Below, one piece after another: positions 42,457 to 52,826 of a stretch of 64,000 nucleotides of DNA (the first letter of the stretch is position 1; each line of letters begins with the position of its first letter). The notes below the pieces were generated by a model. That model was not told the DNA's origin and did not search any database. It worked only from the letters and a program-made list of their open reading frames with translations. The DNA is from JAWHQP01 sp032586195 (GTDB lineage Bacteria > Pseudomonadota > Gammaproteobacteria > Enterobacterales > Pasteurellaceae), in contig JAWHQP010000010.1 of assembly GCA_032586195.1 (NCBI GenBank), forward strand, positions 9,741 through 73,740, written 5' to 3'. A program made the translations under genes and the position numbers.

Positions 42457-45257
42457 TTAAATTGTTAAGGCTTCGCTAACTAAAGCCGCCTGCTGTTCAT
42501 TGTGCAAAGAGACATAACCCACCGCCGGCGAGGCTGAGGCCGGGCGCCCCACATAACGCAGTTTGGCGGCAGCCGGGAGATCCGCCACAAAGTTATGCTG
42601 ACTGCTATACCACGCCCCTTGATTCAGCGGCTCTTCCTGACACCAGATAAAGTCCGTCACATGGGTATATTGGGCAAGCACCTGACGCACTTCATCATGC
42701 GGATAAGGATAAAGCTGTTCGATGCGGATGATCGCCACGTCCGTTTGACTATTCTGACGGCGTTGCTGCAACAAGTCGTAATACACTTTGCCCGCACAAA
42801 GCACCACACGTTTTACCCGCGTCGGATCGAGGGAATCCGCTTCACCGATCACGTTCTGGAATTTGCCGTTAATCAGTTCATCCATATTTGAAACGGCCAG
42901 CGGGTGACGCAGCAAGGATTTTGGCGCGATGACCACCAACGGACGGCGCACGGTACGCAGCATTTGACGGCGCAATAAATGGTAAATCTGAGCAGGCGTA
43001 GAAGGCACGCACACCTGCATATTTTGTTGGGCACATAACTGTAAATAGCGTTCTAAACGAGCGGAGGAATGTTCCGGCCCTTGACCTTCGTAACCGTGCG
43101 GCAACAACATTACCAGACCGCACATACGGCCCCATTTTTGTTCGCCCGAACTGATAAACTGGTCAATAACCACCTGTGCTCCGTTTGCAAAATCGCCGAA
43201 TTGCGCTTCCCAGATGGTTAAGGTTTTCGGTGCAGCGGTGGCATAGCCATATTCAAAGGCGAGCACCGCTTCTTCGGATAAAACCGAATCCCAGACTTCA
43301 AAACGCCCCTGCTGTTGATTCAAATGGCAAAGCGGAATGTACGCCTTGCGCATTTCCATATTATGCAGCACGGCCAAACGATGGAAGAAAGTACCACGGC
43401 CCGAATCTTCCCCGGAAATACGCACGTGATAGCCGTCATCCAGCAAGGTGGCATAGGCCATGGTTTCCGCCATGCCCCAATCAAACGGTTTTTCTCCCTT
43501 TGCCATCAGCCTGCGATCACCATAGACCTTTTCCACCCGCGGGTGAATCGGATGATCCGCGGGATATTCGCATACCTGCGCGGCCAAATCCTTAAAGCGC
43601 TGAGGGTTAAATTCAGATTCGTATTCCGTCCATTCCTGTTTCAGGAATTTCGGCCAATCCGTGGTAGAAATATCCATCTGCCGCCATTCGGGCACGACGC
43701 ATTCACCGCGATCCAAGGCATCACGGTAATCATTCATCAGTCCGATAGTATCCTGCTCGGTTATCACCCCCTGAGCAACCAAACGATCGGCATAAACCTT
43801 GCGAGGAGTCGGATGCTGACGGATTAATTTATACATCACCGGCTGAGTGGCTAACGGCTCGTCCGCCTCATTATGACCGTGACGACGATAAGAGACCAAA
43901 TCAATAAAAATATCGCGTTTAAATCTGGTGCGGAACTCCACCGCCATACGTGCCGCATAAGCCACGGCTTCCGGATCATCACCGTTCACATGAATGACCG
44001 GCGCTTCTATCATTTTGGCAATATCGGTGCAGTATTCGGTAGAACGGGTATCTTTGGTATTTGAGGTTGTGAAGCCGATTTGGTTATTGATCACTATGCG
44101 GATTGTCCCGCCTACGGTATAACCGCGGGTCTTCGACATATTTAAGGTTTCCTGTACTACTCCTTGTCCGATGACGGCGGAATCGCCATGATGGTAATCG
44201 GCAGCACTTTGGTGAAACTTTCATCGCCAATCCGTTTTTGTCTGGCACGCACGGAACCTGTTACCACGGGACTGACGATCTCTAAATGAGACGGATTGAA
44301 CGCCAAGGCGAGATGAACCAGACCGTCATCAGTCATAAAATCGGAAGAATAACCCTGATGATATTTGACGTCGCCGGTACGGTGTTCATCTTCATGTTTG
44401 CCGGCAAATTCATCAAATAGTTTAGCCGGTTTCTTACCCAACACATTCACCAGCATGTTTAAACGGCCGCGGTGTGCCATGCCCATTACTATTTCTTTCA
44501 CGCCATTTTTGGCACCGTGACGAATAATCTCTTTCATCAACGGAATAAAGGCATCGCTGCCTTCAAGGGAAAAGCGTTTCGCCCCCGGATATTTCGCCCC
44601 TAAATAACGCTCTAATCCATCGGCAGCGGTGAGCTCTTTGAGAAAGTTAATCTGTTCGTTTTTATTAAATAACGGCTTATTCAGCAAATTTTCCAGTTTT
44701 TGCTGTAACCAAGTACGGGCCTCAAGATCATTGACGTGCATAAATTCAAGCCCAATGGTGGAACAATAGGTATTTTTCAAGGCGTAGGCCAGATCACGCA
44801 AGGTAATCCGTTCTTTACCGTAAACATAATGACCTATATCAAACACCTCGTCTAAATCGCTATCGTTAAAACCGTAGAATTTATAACTCAATGTCGGTGA
44901 CGGAGCCCGTTCCCATAATTTCAACGGGTCGAGATCCGCGTCCAGGTGACCACGATTACGGTGAGCGTTCACCCATTGCAGCAATTTCACTAAACGTGAA
45001 CTCACTTTCGGATCGATTACCGTCGCTCCCTCCTGTGAATTGTCACGGGCAAGACGTTTAAAATAATCTCTGACTTTAGAATGCGGCTGCTCTGCCACGG
45101 TGACTTTGGGTAATGCATCAAAGGTTCTACGCCAACTTTCATCTATATTGCTCGGATCATGAAGATAGCTCTCATAGAGTTCTTCAATATAGGCTTGGTT
45201 CGCCCCACTCAAGGCGGTGGTGGCTAACCATTCATCGAAAGGATTGTTTTGCTGCAT
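42457..45257 (-). pseudogene. sucA: 2-oxoglutarate dehydrogenase E1, split by a one-base deletion
   Basis: Two abutting minus-strand frames together encode SucA. The first runs from the ATG at 45257 (AGG site upstream; a longer frame to 45359 is not homologous) through GMAHRGRLNMLVNVLG to PVVTGSVRARQ, and ends at a TAG at 44157-44159. The second continues in the next frame as MSKTRGYTVGGTIRIV to the end at 42457. Inserting one base at about 44188-44191 (ATCATGG to ATCCATGG on the minus strand) gives ITIHGDSAV and a 933-residue protein, exactly the E. coli length. The shift removes the thiamine-diphosphate and E2-contact halves from the first fragment. If real, the oxidative TCA branch is broken here. 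Confidence 0.92.
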
Positions 45258-45495
45258 AAAATACCTGCTTAGGTTGACTGTTTCATCTTTAGGGAAAAGA
45301 TTTTGATTGCCTATTATACATAGGATTTTATCGGAAATAATCATTAGTCCGAAATTCAAAATCCGATGGATAAAAAATAACAGGTCGCCCCTTTTTATAC
45401 CAGCAAATTTTACAAAAAAATAACATTTTTATCTGAATTTGAGATCTCAATCAAAAAATTTATTTAACAAAACAAGAAAAAAACGCACCGCACTT

Positions 45496-45864
45496 TTAGC
45501 TCTCACTTGCCTCAATAGCCCGACGGTAAAATTCAATTTTTTCATCAAGTTTAGACTGATGTTCTTTTAACGCATTGATTTGGGCGATTAATCGCTCACG
45601 GTGCTGCAGTAATAGTTCCAACCGCGGCAGTAACGTTGTATCGCCCTCCGCCCGCAGCCGAGCGTAATGTTTAATTTGTTTAAGCGGCATGTCCGTTGCC
45701 TTTAACCGTTTAATAAATTCAATCCAAGCCAGATCCTTATCGGAATAAACGCGTCGGTTGCCGTTATTGCGTGCCGGATTGATAAGATTTTCCTGTTCAT
45801 AATAACGTAACGTATGAATACCGAGCTGTGTAAGCGCGGCAAATTCGCCGATGGAATACAACAT
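45496..45864 (-). CDS. MerR-family transcriptional regulator
   Basis: A 122-residue MerR-type activator/repressor: the winged helix-turn-helix with the IGEFAALTQLGIHTLRYYEQENLI signature (about 5-28), the NNGNRRVYSDKDL wing (33-45), and a C-terminal dimerisation coiled coil (about 80-115). It has no cysteine cluster for metal binding, so it resembles the organic-stress or aldehyde-responsive branch (for example AdhR/NmlR-like). It is transcribed divergently from an SDR gene whose promoter has the MerR layout. Confidence 0.93.
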   Translation of the reverse strand: MLYSIGEFAALTQLGIHTLRYYEQENLINPARNNGNRRVYSDKDLAWIEFIKRLKATDMPLKQIKHYARLRAEGDTTLLPRLELLLQHRERLIAQINALKEHQSKLDEKIEFYRRAIEASES

Positions 45865-45879
45865 AAAATTAATTTCCTC

Positions 45880-45910
45880 TTGATCTAGAGTTTACTCTAT
45901 GTCGTATATT
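45880..45910 (+). promoter_or_regulatory. MerR-type promoter and operator of the SDR gene
   Basis: TTGATC (-35, 45880-45885) and TATATT (-10, 45905-45910) are separated by 19 bases instead of 17. The spacer contains the perfect palindrome TAGAGT-TT-ACTCTA (45886-45899). This is the layout of MerR-activated promoters, in which the regulator untwists an overlong spacer. Confidence 0.8.
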
Positions 45911-45944
45911 TTACGCCGATTCATAACACAAGAGGAGTAATATT

Positions 45945-46735
45945 ATGATTCATGAAAGCAAAAAATATACAGTAATCACCGGAGCCAGTGCGGGGATCGG
46001 CTATGCCACGGCAAAAGCATTTGCCGTGTCGGGTAAAAATCTGATTTTGGTCGCCCGCCGTAAAAATAAGCTTGAACGGTTGAAAAGTGAAATTTTAACT
46101 GAAAACCAGATCTGGATATAGTGATCAAAACCATCGATTTATCTTTACCGGATAATGCCCGTAAACTTTACGCCGATTTGACGGAATACGAACTGGAAAC
46201 CTGGATTAATAACGCCGGCATGGGAAATTACGCCACGGTTGCCGAACAGAACCTGGACAAAATAGAAAAAATGCTGCGTTTGAATGTGGAGGCGGTAACG
46301 ATTTTATCATCGCTCTTTACCGCGGATTATCAGAATGTAGAAGGCACCCAACTGATAAATATTTCTTCCCGCGGCGGGTATGTGATTGTGCCGGCCGCGG
46401 TAACCTATTGTGCAACGAAATTTTATGTCGGGGCGTTTACTGAAGGGCTGGCGTGGGAATTAAAACAGAACAACGCCGCCATGCAGGCAAAAGTGCTGGC
46501 ACCGGCGGCAACACAAACGGAATTCGGTAAAATCGCCAATGATGTTTCCGAATATGATTACAACCGGGCATTTTTAAAGTATCACACGGCAAAGCAAATG
46601 TCAGAATTTTTACTGCAGCTTTATCATAGCGATAAAACCGTCGGTCTGGTAGATTGGGAAACCTTTACCTTTACTCTGCGTGATCCGATTTTTAATTACG
46701 CAGGGATTTCACAGCATAATCAGCAGATAAATTAA
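45945..46735 (+). pseudogene. Short-chain dehydrogenase/reductase, split by a one-base deletion
   Basis: An SDR oxidoreductase under a MerR-type promoter. The ATG at 45945 follows AGGAG. The first frame gives the cofactor loop TGASAGIG (residues 12-19) and runs to a TAG at about 46120; the rest continues in the -1 frame (reading on from about 46112: DLDIVIKTIDL) with NNAG, and the catalytic SSRGG serine and YCATK (Y-x3-K) motifs, to 46735. One extra C in GAAAACCAGATC restores 263 residues, a normal SDR length. The likely product reduces a carbonyl compound that the MerR partner may sense. Sequencing error or true mutation cannot be told apart here. Confidence 0.85.
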
Positions 46736-46856
46736 CCATCCTAACGCCGATTTACCATTCAAATGGCGGACAGAAAGCTTATTCGACTTGAAATCTCCGC
46801 TATAAAAGCTGCATCTTATAAGGTAAACCGAACACCCGCCGTTAAGGTGCAGCTCA

Positions 46857-46883
46857 AAGTGCGGTGCTGAAAATTTGAGTTTT
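46857..46883 (+). repeat. Extended DNA uptake sequence
   Basis: Core at 46857-46865 with GCTGAAAATTTGAGTTTT, between the SDR gene and the gloC-like gene. Confidence 0.85.
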
Positions 46884-46942
46884 GCACATCGGCGATGTCA
46901 GCGCACCAGTTCATAGAAGTTATGCATAAACACAGCGTTTCT

Positions 46943-47575
46943 TCAACTGTTAACATAAGGATTGCTTTGTTTTTCCTGCCCGATAGTCGTGTAAGGGCCA
47001 TGCCCTGCAATCACAATAGTATCGTCGGGTAACGCGAACATTTTCTGTTTGATGGATTGCATCAAATCGCTGTGATTACCTTGCGGGAAATCCGTACGTC
47101 CGATACTGTTTCTAAACAGCACGTCGCCGGTAAACGCCACCTTATCGGCATGATCGATAAAACCGATATGCCCCGGAGTGTGACCGGGCAAATGCAGCAC
47201 TTCCAATGCGATATCGCCCACATGGATAACTTCATGCTCCCGGTTCAGCCAGCGATCAGGCGTGAAAGCATCAATCTGAAATAAGCCGAATTGCTCGGAT
47301 TGCCGCGGCAAATTTTGTAACCAGAATGCATCCGCCTGCTGAGGACCAAGAATTTCAACGCCGAAATGCGCTTTTAATTTGGGCGCCGCTCCCACGTGAT
47401 CCAAATGCCCGTGGGTAAGCAAAATCATCTTTAACCGTAAGCCATGTTCTTCAATTTTCCGAATCAGTTTGGAGGGCTCGCCACCGGGATCAATGACGGC
47501 GGCGTTTTTCTGTTCATCCCAAATCAGACTGCAGTTCTGTTGGAATGAGGTAACGGGAATGATGTCGATATTCAT
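46943..47575 (-). CDS. gloC: Metallo-beta-lactamase-fold hydrolase, glyoxalase II-like (GloC/YcbL)
   Basis: A 210-residue metallo-hydrolase. The metal motif is THGHLDH (about 54-60), with further ligands in LPGHTPGH near 127-134, GDVLF near 150-154 and AGHGP near 187-191. It is close to E. coli YcbL (GloC), which hydrolyses S-lactoylglutathione. It lies beside mepK and ldtD, as ycbK, ycbL and ycbB do in E. coli. Confidence 0.9.
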   Translation of the reverse strand: MNIDIIPVTSFQQNCSLIWDEQKNAAVIDPGGEPSKLIRKIEEHGLRLKMILLTHGHLDHVGAAPKLKAHFGVEILGPQQADAFWLQNLPRQSEQFGLFQIDAFTPDRWLNREHEVIHVGDIALEVLHLPGHTPGHIGFIDHADKVAFTGDVLFRNSIGRTDFPQGNHSDLMQSIKQKMFALPDDTIVIAGHGPYTTIGQEKQSNPYVNS

Positions 47576-47650
47576 AACGGATTTCTATCTTAAACGTAAA
47601 AACTCTATGAAATGAAAATTGGTGCCTTCGCACCAATTCCAAATAACCTT

Positions 47651-48211
47651 TTAACTGCCTGCCCAGGTTCTGACCGGGCCTGTATCCACATGCACGAAAT
47701 TGCTGTATGGATAATACCCTACCCCGCCATTGTTAAGGCGTTCGGCGGCATTTTTCACACGGAACAGCGCAACGGAATTAATGCGGAAATCAATGGCTTT
47801 CCCTTTAATATGATAACTATTGTTTGCCACCTCACGGCTGCGACGACGCATTGCGGCGTTGGTGGCTGCGGAACGATAACCACAGATAATCTGGATTTCC
47901 GTATTGCGTAAGCCGAGCCTTCCCTGAATATTGTATAATTTTAAAAATAAATTCGGATCCATGCGGCGTACCTGATCCGTACGTCTATCACGCAGGAGCC
48001 AATCAAGTTTTTTCAAGGTTACGGGAGAAAATCCTATTTTTTCATTAAATTCAGAAACAAACTGTTCACCCGTATTAATATTTTTTAGGCGTAAGATGCG
48101 CGGTTTAGGCGTTGAAACCACTGCCAGAACCGAATTAGGCAACATCGCCGCCCCAAGTGCGATGCCACCCAACGAAAGCCACTTACGGCGGCTTTGGTCA
48201 ATTTCCGTCAT
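47651..48211 (-). CDS. mepK: Murein endopeptidase-like protein (YcbK/MepK, peptidase M15)
   Basis: A 186-residue periplasmic protein with a Tat-type signal (SRRKWLSLGG near 7-16). The M15/DUF882 zinc motif is visible: GYRSAATN near 118-125, HIKGKAIDF (H-x6-D) near 141-149 and HVDTG near 176-180. In E. coli MepK cleaves peptidoglycan 3-3 crosslinks made by L,D-transpeptidases, and here the ldtD-type gene is directly upstream, so the two probably act together. Tat export should allow folding with metal in the cytoplasm. Confidence 0.87.
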   Translation of the reverse strand: MTEIDQSRRKWLSLGGIALGAAMLPNSVLAVVSTPKPRILRLKNINTGEQFVSEFNEKIGFSPVTLKKLDWLLRDRRTDQVRRMDPNLFLKLYNIQGRLGLRNTEIQIICGYRSAATNAAMRRRSREVANNSYHIKGKAIDFRINSVALFRVKNAAERLNNGGVGYYPYSNFVHVDTGPVRTWAGS

Positions 48212-48314
48212 TGTTATTTCCTTTTTGCTTCAAAAAGACTTACTTTTGACCAAATATCAGTGTCGCAAGTTCGTCAATAAGTACGAAACCACCGTACTTC
48301 AGTTTAACGGCCTA

Positions 48315-48340
48315 AAGTGCGGTGTTATTTTTTTGAGTTT
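48315..48340 (+). repeat. Extended DNA uptake sequence
   Basis: Core at 48315-48323 followed by GTTATTTTTTTGAGTTTTT, between mepK and ldtD. Confidence 0.8.
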
Positions 48341-49828
48341 TTAAAGATATCTTTTCAATACATCCCAGTTTACATAGCTCGGGTTAGGTACATTATCATA
48401 ACCATAAATATCCGGTAAACTGTGGACCTTGCCATTTTCGACCCAGTTCGTGACATAGTACAGATAAACCGGATTATCCGATTGAATCGTTGCCGATGTC
48501 GTTTTCTTACTTGCCAGCACCGATTGTTTCTTAGCCTCGGACCAACCCGCCTCTCTTAGTAAAATAGATGCCAGCTGATCCGATTTATCCACCCGCACGC
48601 AACCAGAACTGAGAGAACGATTCTGTTTATTAAATAAGCCGTGATTCGGCGTATCATGCAGATAAATCGCGTCGGAGCTCGGCATATTAAACTTAAAACG
48701 GCCTAATGCGCTGTTATCCCCGGCATCCTGGCGAAGACGATACGGAAATTTATTCCCCATAGCGGACCAGTTTATAGTGGACGGATCCACTTGACCGCCT
48801 TTGCTGTCAATAATACTGTAACCATGTGTCGCCAAATAGCTCGGATCACGCTTTACTTTCGGAATGATATCCTCATTAATCAGACGAGTCGGCGCATTCC
48901 AAGGCGGATTTACGACCACATTGCTCAATTTGCTGTACATTACGGGCGTACGACGTTCCTTTTTCCCCACAATAACACGGGAATTCAGCACTAAATAACC
49001 ATCGCGATAATAATTCAACTGATAGCTTGGAATATTGACAAAAATACCGTTATTAAAATCTGGAATCACCCGCAACCGCTGTGCGTTTAAAGCAAGTTTA
49101 TGCAAATCTAACTTTGCGTCTTTCATTATACCGGCATGCAAAGAGGAACTAATTTTGTCGATAGTTTGACGGTACAACGAATTACCGCCCACCAGCTGAG
49201 TGACATAATCGGCATTTTGGTTATTTTTAACCGCAGTAAGCCATTGTGTTATTTCTTCATCCGTCGGCTTTCCGGCTTTATAGCTATTGACGGAATATAG
49301 CCAATTCTGTGCGAATTTAGTCACATTCTTTGCGTAATACATGTAATCTAAAAAAGCGTCCGTCAGCAAAATATCATAGACAGGATTATTATCTGGATTT
49401 TCCGCGCTGATCGCTTCCAGCGAACGGGCGGAACGGGCGGAAATACCGCTTGCCACCAAGGCGGCATATTCCTTTAAGAAATGCTGTTCGGCTTGTTTAT
49501 CCTGCCAAAGCAAGGCGTAATCATTATCTGCATAGATTCTGGCTACAACAGGTTTAAACTGTAACTCTCGGTTGCCTATGACTTCGGTTAATTTTGCTTC
49601 GGCCTGACGCTGTTTTTCCGCTGCCGCCCGAGCTTCTTCGGCTTTTCTTTCCGCTTCCAAACGGGCCGCCTCTGCTTGTTTTTCCTGTTCGATTTGTTGA
49701 GTAGCCAAATCGACATCAATGCTTTCTTTACTTCCGATACTAATATAATTACTTAGCGAACAGCTAGTACATAGCCCTGAAATTAAAATGGCCCATTGTG
49801 CGAATTTTAGTTTAAATTTCTTTTGCAT
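48341..49828 (-). CDS. ldtD: L,D-transpeptidase (LdtD/YcbB type)
   Basis: A 495-residue enzyme that makes 3-3 crosslinks in peptidoglycan. It begins with a hydrophobic export signal (about 9-25), then a highly charged helical segment rich in EAER/KAEE (about 45-85), probably coiled coil. The YkuD catalytic domain is C-terminal, with HDTPNH near 393-398 and the SGCVRV cysteine motif near 408-413. The leader has cysteines near 20-23; a lipoprotein cut is possible but the lipobox is imperfect. It is between mepK and prc. Confidence 0.88.
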   Translation of the reverse strand: MQKKFKLKFAQWAILISGLCTSCSLSNYISIGSKESIDVDLATQQIEQEKQAEAARLEAERKAEEARAAAEKQRQAEAKLTEVIGNRELQFKPVVARIYADNDYALLWQDKQAEQHFLKEYAALVASGISARSARSLEAISAENPDNNPVYDILLTDAFLDYMYYAKNVTKFAQNWLYSVNSYKAGKPTDEEITQWLTAVKNNQNADYVTQLVGGNSLYRQTIDKISSSLHAGIMKDAKLDLHKLALNAQRLRVIPDFNNGIFVNIPSYQLNYYRDGYLVLNSRVIVGKKERRTPVMYSKLSNVVVNPPWNAPTRLINEDIIPKVKRDPSYLATHGYSIIDSKGGQVDPSTINWSAMGNKFPYRLRQDAGDNSALGRFKFNMPSSDAIYLHDTPNHGLFNKQNRSLSSGCVRVDKSDQLASILLREAGWSEAKKQSVLASKKTTSATIQSDNPVYLYYVTNWVENGKVHSLPDIYGYDNVPNPSYVNWDVLKRYL

Positions 49829-49867
49829 CAGAGCTCCTTAAAGCACACTTTAAATAAAAAATAGAAC

Positions 49868-49897
49868 GAAGCCGATATTTTATTAAATATCAGCTTC
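49868..49897 (-). terminator. Terminator of prc
   Basis: A 12-base-pair stem with one mismatch (49868-49880 with 49885-49897), loop TATT, followed on the minus strand by a T-run. It is 14 bases after the prc stop. Confidence 0.82.
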
Positions 49898-49910
49898 ATC
49901 TAAAAAAGAG

Positions 49911-51959
49911 TTATTTATCCGTTTGTTCTTTTTGTTCTTTCTGTTCTGCTTGCTGGTATTTTTCCAAATCTACCGCCATATGTTCCGTTTCTTTCAGGAA
50001 GAAATCCGGGGCTTCATAATCTTTCGGCAAATCATTAATATCCTTCAATGGTTTTTTACCCTCACGAGCAAAACGTGCATTTAAATCTTTCAGACGACGA
50101 GCATCGTCTTTATCACTTTCCGCTTTACGTTTTTCATAGTTCAGGGACAGGAATTTACGATCGCGGCGTTCATCGCGCACCTTCAACTCTTCATTCAGCG
50201 CAATAAATTCAGGATTTTTTGCCACGCGGGCCAAATGTTTTTCCGTCAAAGTCGGCACCGCATCACGAGCATGTCCGACTTCCGAATAACTTGCCGCAGG
50301 GATTTTATCCCATACCAGGGCATTGTCTTCTTTTTCTTCGCCGTTTTCTTTCGCATCAATGATCTCAGGGAATTTCACATCCGGCGCTACCCCTTGCAGC
50401 TGCGTACTGCCGCCATTAATACGATAGAATTTCTGAATGGTATATTGAATAAAGCCCAATGGTTCCTGGTCTTGATCATAGACAAAATTCAGCGAACGGC
50501 TTTGCTGTACCGTACCTTTACCAAAGGTATTCTGCCCGATAATCACAGCACGATTGTAATCCTGCATTGCCGCGGCAAAGATCTCCGAGGCGGAAGCGCT
50601 AAAGCGGTTAATCATCACAATTAACGGACCTGAATAAACCTGAGCATTATCGGGATCTTCATGTACGCGAATACGGTTATAAATATCACGTACCTGCACC
50701 ACCGGACCGTCAGAAATAAACAGACCGCTCAATTCCACCGCTTCGGTCAACGCGCCACCACCGTTCTCACGCAAATCAATAATCAACGAAGTGGCTTTTT
50801 TCGCTTTCATTTGTTCTAATAATTTACGCACATCCGCCGTTAATCCAATGTAGAACGTCGGAATTTTGATTATGGCCACATTTTGACCGTCCACTGCTTC
50901 CACGGTTAACTTAGCGGCGCTATCTTCAATTCTCACCTTGTCACGGGTAAGGGTTATAATTTTTGTCTTACCCCCTTTTTCAGGCTCAATTTCCAGGCGG
51001 ACTTTAGAACCTTTTTTACCCTTGATTTTATCCACCACATCTTCTATACGCCAGCCGACAACATCCTCAATTTCACCTTTAGCCTGACCGACGCCGATAA
51101 TTTTATCGCCCGCTTTGATTTTTTTACTGCGATCCGCCGGCGCTCCCGGTACCAGAGACTTGATAACGGTAATATCGTCTTCCTGCTGCAAGGTCGCACC
51201 GATACCTTCTAAGGATAAATTCATGCTTTCATTAAAACTTTTTGCGGTACGAGGCGCCAAATAGCTGGTATGGGGATCAATTTCCCGGGCAAATGCGTTA
51301 AGGAACAATTGGGTGATATCATCCGCTTGTGTTTGCGTCAGACGACGAATAGCCAGATTGTAGCGTTTGGTTAAGGTTTTCTTTATTTCCGGCCATTTTT
51401 TCTCTTTGAGTTTTAAATCGATAATATCGTTCTCAACCCGCTGCCGCCAAAGTTTATTAGCTTCTTCCGCGGTGGCAGGCCAGGCCGCTTTTTTACGGTC
51501 AATTTCGATTTGATCATCGCTGTTCAATGTCGGCTCTTTATCTAATAAGGATAACGCATATTCATAACGCTCGTAACGGCGTTTCGCCATCAAATCATAC
51601 ATGGCGAAGGCGGCATCCAATTTGCCTTCATTAAGCTGATCATCCAAATTATTGGCATATTTCTGACGTAATTCGTCAATATCCGATTGTAAAAATAAAT
51701 TATGGTTAAAATCCAAGAAATCGAGATAGCGATCAAAAATCTTTTGTGAAAAAGCATCATCCAACTGAAATTTGCGGTAGTGCGATTGGGTTAAACGCGT
51801 AGTCGCACGCTTGGTTGCCAAACCATTCTGTTCGGTCGGGGCCGGGATTACAATATCACTCGCTTTAAGGGTCGGCTGCACAGCGAATACATTAGCGTTT
51901 AAACCGAATAATGCACTGACAACAAACATTGTGAGATAAGCTTTCGATTTAGTTTTCAT
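49911..51959 (-). CDS. prc: Tail-specific periplasmic protease
   Basis: Prc degrades misfolded periplasmic proteins and the murein hydrolase MepS by recognising nonpolar C-termini. The 682-residue length equals E. coli Prc. A signal peptide (about 1-27, ending VFA), an N-terminal vault helical region, a PDZ domain (about 245-325, LVPGAPADR), and the S41 protease domain with the catalytic Ser in RFSASASEIFAAAMQ near 452-466 and Lys in GKGTVQQ near 482-488 are visible. It is downstream of proQ, as in E. coli. Confidence 0.96.
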   Translation of the reverse strand: MKTKSKAYLTMFVVSALFGLNANVFAVQPTLKASDIVIPAPTEQNGLATKRATTRLTQSHYRKFQLDDAFSQKIFDRYLDFLDFNHNLFLQSDIDELRQKYANNLDDQLNEGKLDAAFAMYDLMAKRRYERYEYALSLLDKEPTLNSDDQIEIDRKKAAWPATAEEANKLWRQRVENDIIDLKLKEKKWPEIKKTLTKRYNLAIRRLTQTQADDITQLFLNAFAREIDPHTSYLAPRTAKSFNESMNLSLEGIGATLQQEDDITVIKSLVPGAPADRSKKIKAGDKIIGVGQAKGEIEDVVGWRIEDVVDKIKGKKGSKVRLEIEPEKGGKTKIITLTRDKVRIEDSAAKLTVEAVDGQNVAIIKIPTFYIGLTADVRKLLEQMKAKKATSLIIDLRENGGGALTEAVELSGLFISDGPVVQVRDIYNRIRVHEDPDNAQVYSGPLIVMINRFSASASEIFAAAMQDYNRAVIIGQNTFGKGTVQQSRSLNFVYDQDQEPLGFIQYTIQKFYRINGGSTQLQGVAPDVKFPEIIDAKENGEEKEDNALVWDKIPAASYSEVGHARDAVPTLTEKHLARVAKNPEFIALNEELKVRDERRDRKFLSLNYEKRKAESDKDDARRLKDLNARFAREGKKPLKDINDLPKDYEAPDFFLKETEHMAVDLEKYQQAEQKEQKEQTDK

Positions 51960-52022
51960 TCAGACTTTCCTAATCTTAATAAAGAAAAACATCGCATAGA
52001 GATTACCCTACCGATGTATCAA

Positions 52023-52042
52023 TACCGCAACAAGATGCGGTA
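52023..52042 (-). terminator. Hairpin between proQ and prc
   Basis: A 7-base-pair TACCGCA/TGCGGTA stem. It lies 12 bases after the proQ stop on the minus strand; the following T-run is weak, so it may be partial. Confidence 0.5.
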
Positions 52043-52053
52043 CGGGTTTCAAA

Positions 52054-52716
52054 TTATGCAAATAAACGATCAGCGGTGACGGTAAGCACTAAGCCGTTCT
52101 CTAATTCAACACGGGCGCCCTCTTTTACGATTTCTAGCACCGTCGCCGATTTTGCGTGCTCCGCCGCCTTCACTTTCACCTTGCTGCCTTTTTGCAGCGA
52201 AGCAAAATCCACCGCGGTAAGCTCAAGTTTCGGTTTACGTGCTTTCGGGGCCGTCTTTTTCGCGTCGTTCTCTGCTTTTGCTGCAGGTTTGCGAACCGGA
52301 CGTTTTTTATTTGCCTTCGGATTCGCCGCTTTTTCCGCCGCACGTTTTTCTGCTAATTTTGCTTTTGCCTCCGCCAATTGCTGAGCCGCATGTTCTACAT
52401 GCTGCTGTTCCAATTCGCCTGCCGGATTTCCATGCAAATCCACACGCACCGCACCTGAACGGCAGCCATGTAAATAACGCCAGTTTGAAGTATATTGACG
52501 AAGCGCATGACGCAATTGAGTTTTGCTGACACGTTCATCATCCTGCAACGCTTCCGCCAAATCCTGAAACAGACCGATTTTCAGCGGCTTTGCCTCACCT
52601 TCCAAAGAGAAGCAAAGCGGAAATTTTTCTGCCAAATAAGCAATAATTTCTTTATTGTTCGTTAGCTTTTGCGTTCCGGATGTTTCAGATTGTACTTCAG
52701 TTTGAATTTCTGTCAT
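52054..52716 (-). CDS. proQ: RNA-binding protein ProQ
   Basis: ProQ is a global RNA chaperone of the FinO family. From the ATG at 52716 (AAGG nine bases upstream) it is 220 residues. The FinO/ProQ N-terminal domain is about 20-125 (FPLCFSLEGEAKPLKIGLF, RYLHGCRSGAVRVDLHG), the lysine/alanine-rich linker about 125-170, and a Tudor-like C-terminal domain about 175-220. The linker is long and typical. A TTG start at 52731 is possible but unnecessary. Confidence 0.95.
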   Translation of the reverse strand: MTEIQTEVQSETSGTQKLTNNKEIIAYLAEKFPLCFSLEGEAKPLKIGLFQDLAEALQDDERVSKTQLRHALRQYTSNWRYLHGCRSGAVRVDLHGNPAGELEQQHVEHAAQQLAEAKAKLAEKRAAEKAANPKANKKRPVRKPAAKAENDAKKTAPKARKPKLELTAVDFASLQKGSKVKVKAAEHAKSATVLEIVKEGARVELENGLVLTVTADRLFA

Positions 52717-52826
52717 TGCGATACCTTGCAACCTTATAAATTAAAAATAAACTTGTGTATTTTATCTTAATTTCCGAAGGAATGACAATTATTAATCGAA
52801 GTTCCGCCGAAACTCGTTTTTTCAGC

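Noticed and set aside
43315..43827. Open frame of 170 codons antisense to sucA
   Set aside because: Inside the sucA coding region on the opposite strand with no independent signal.
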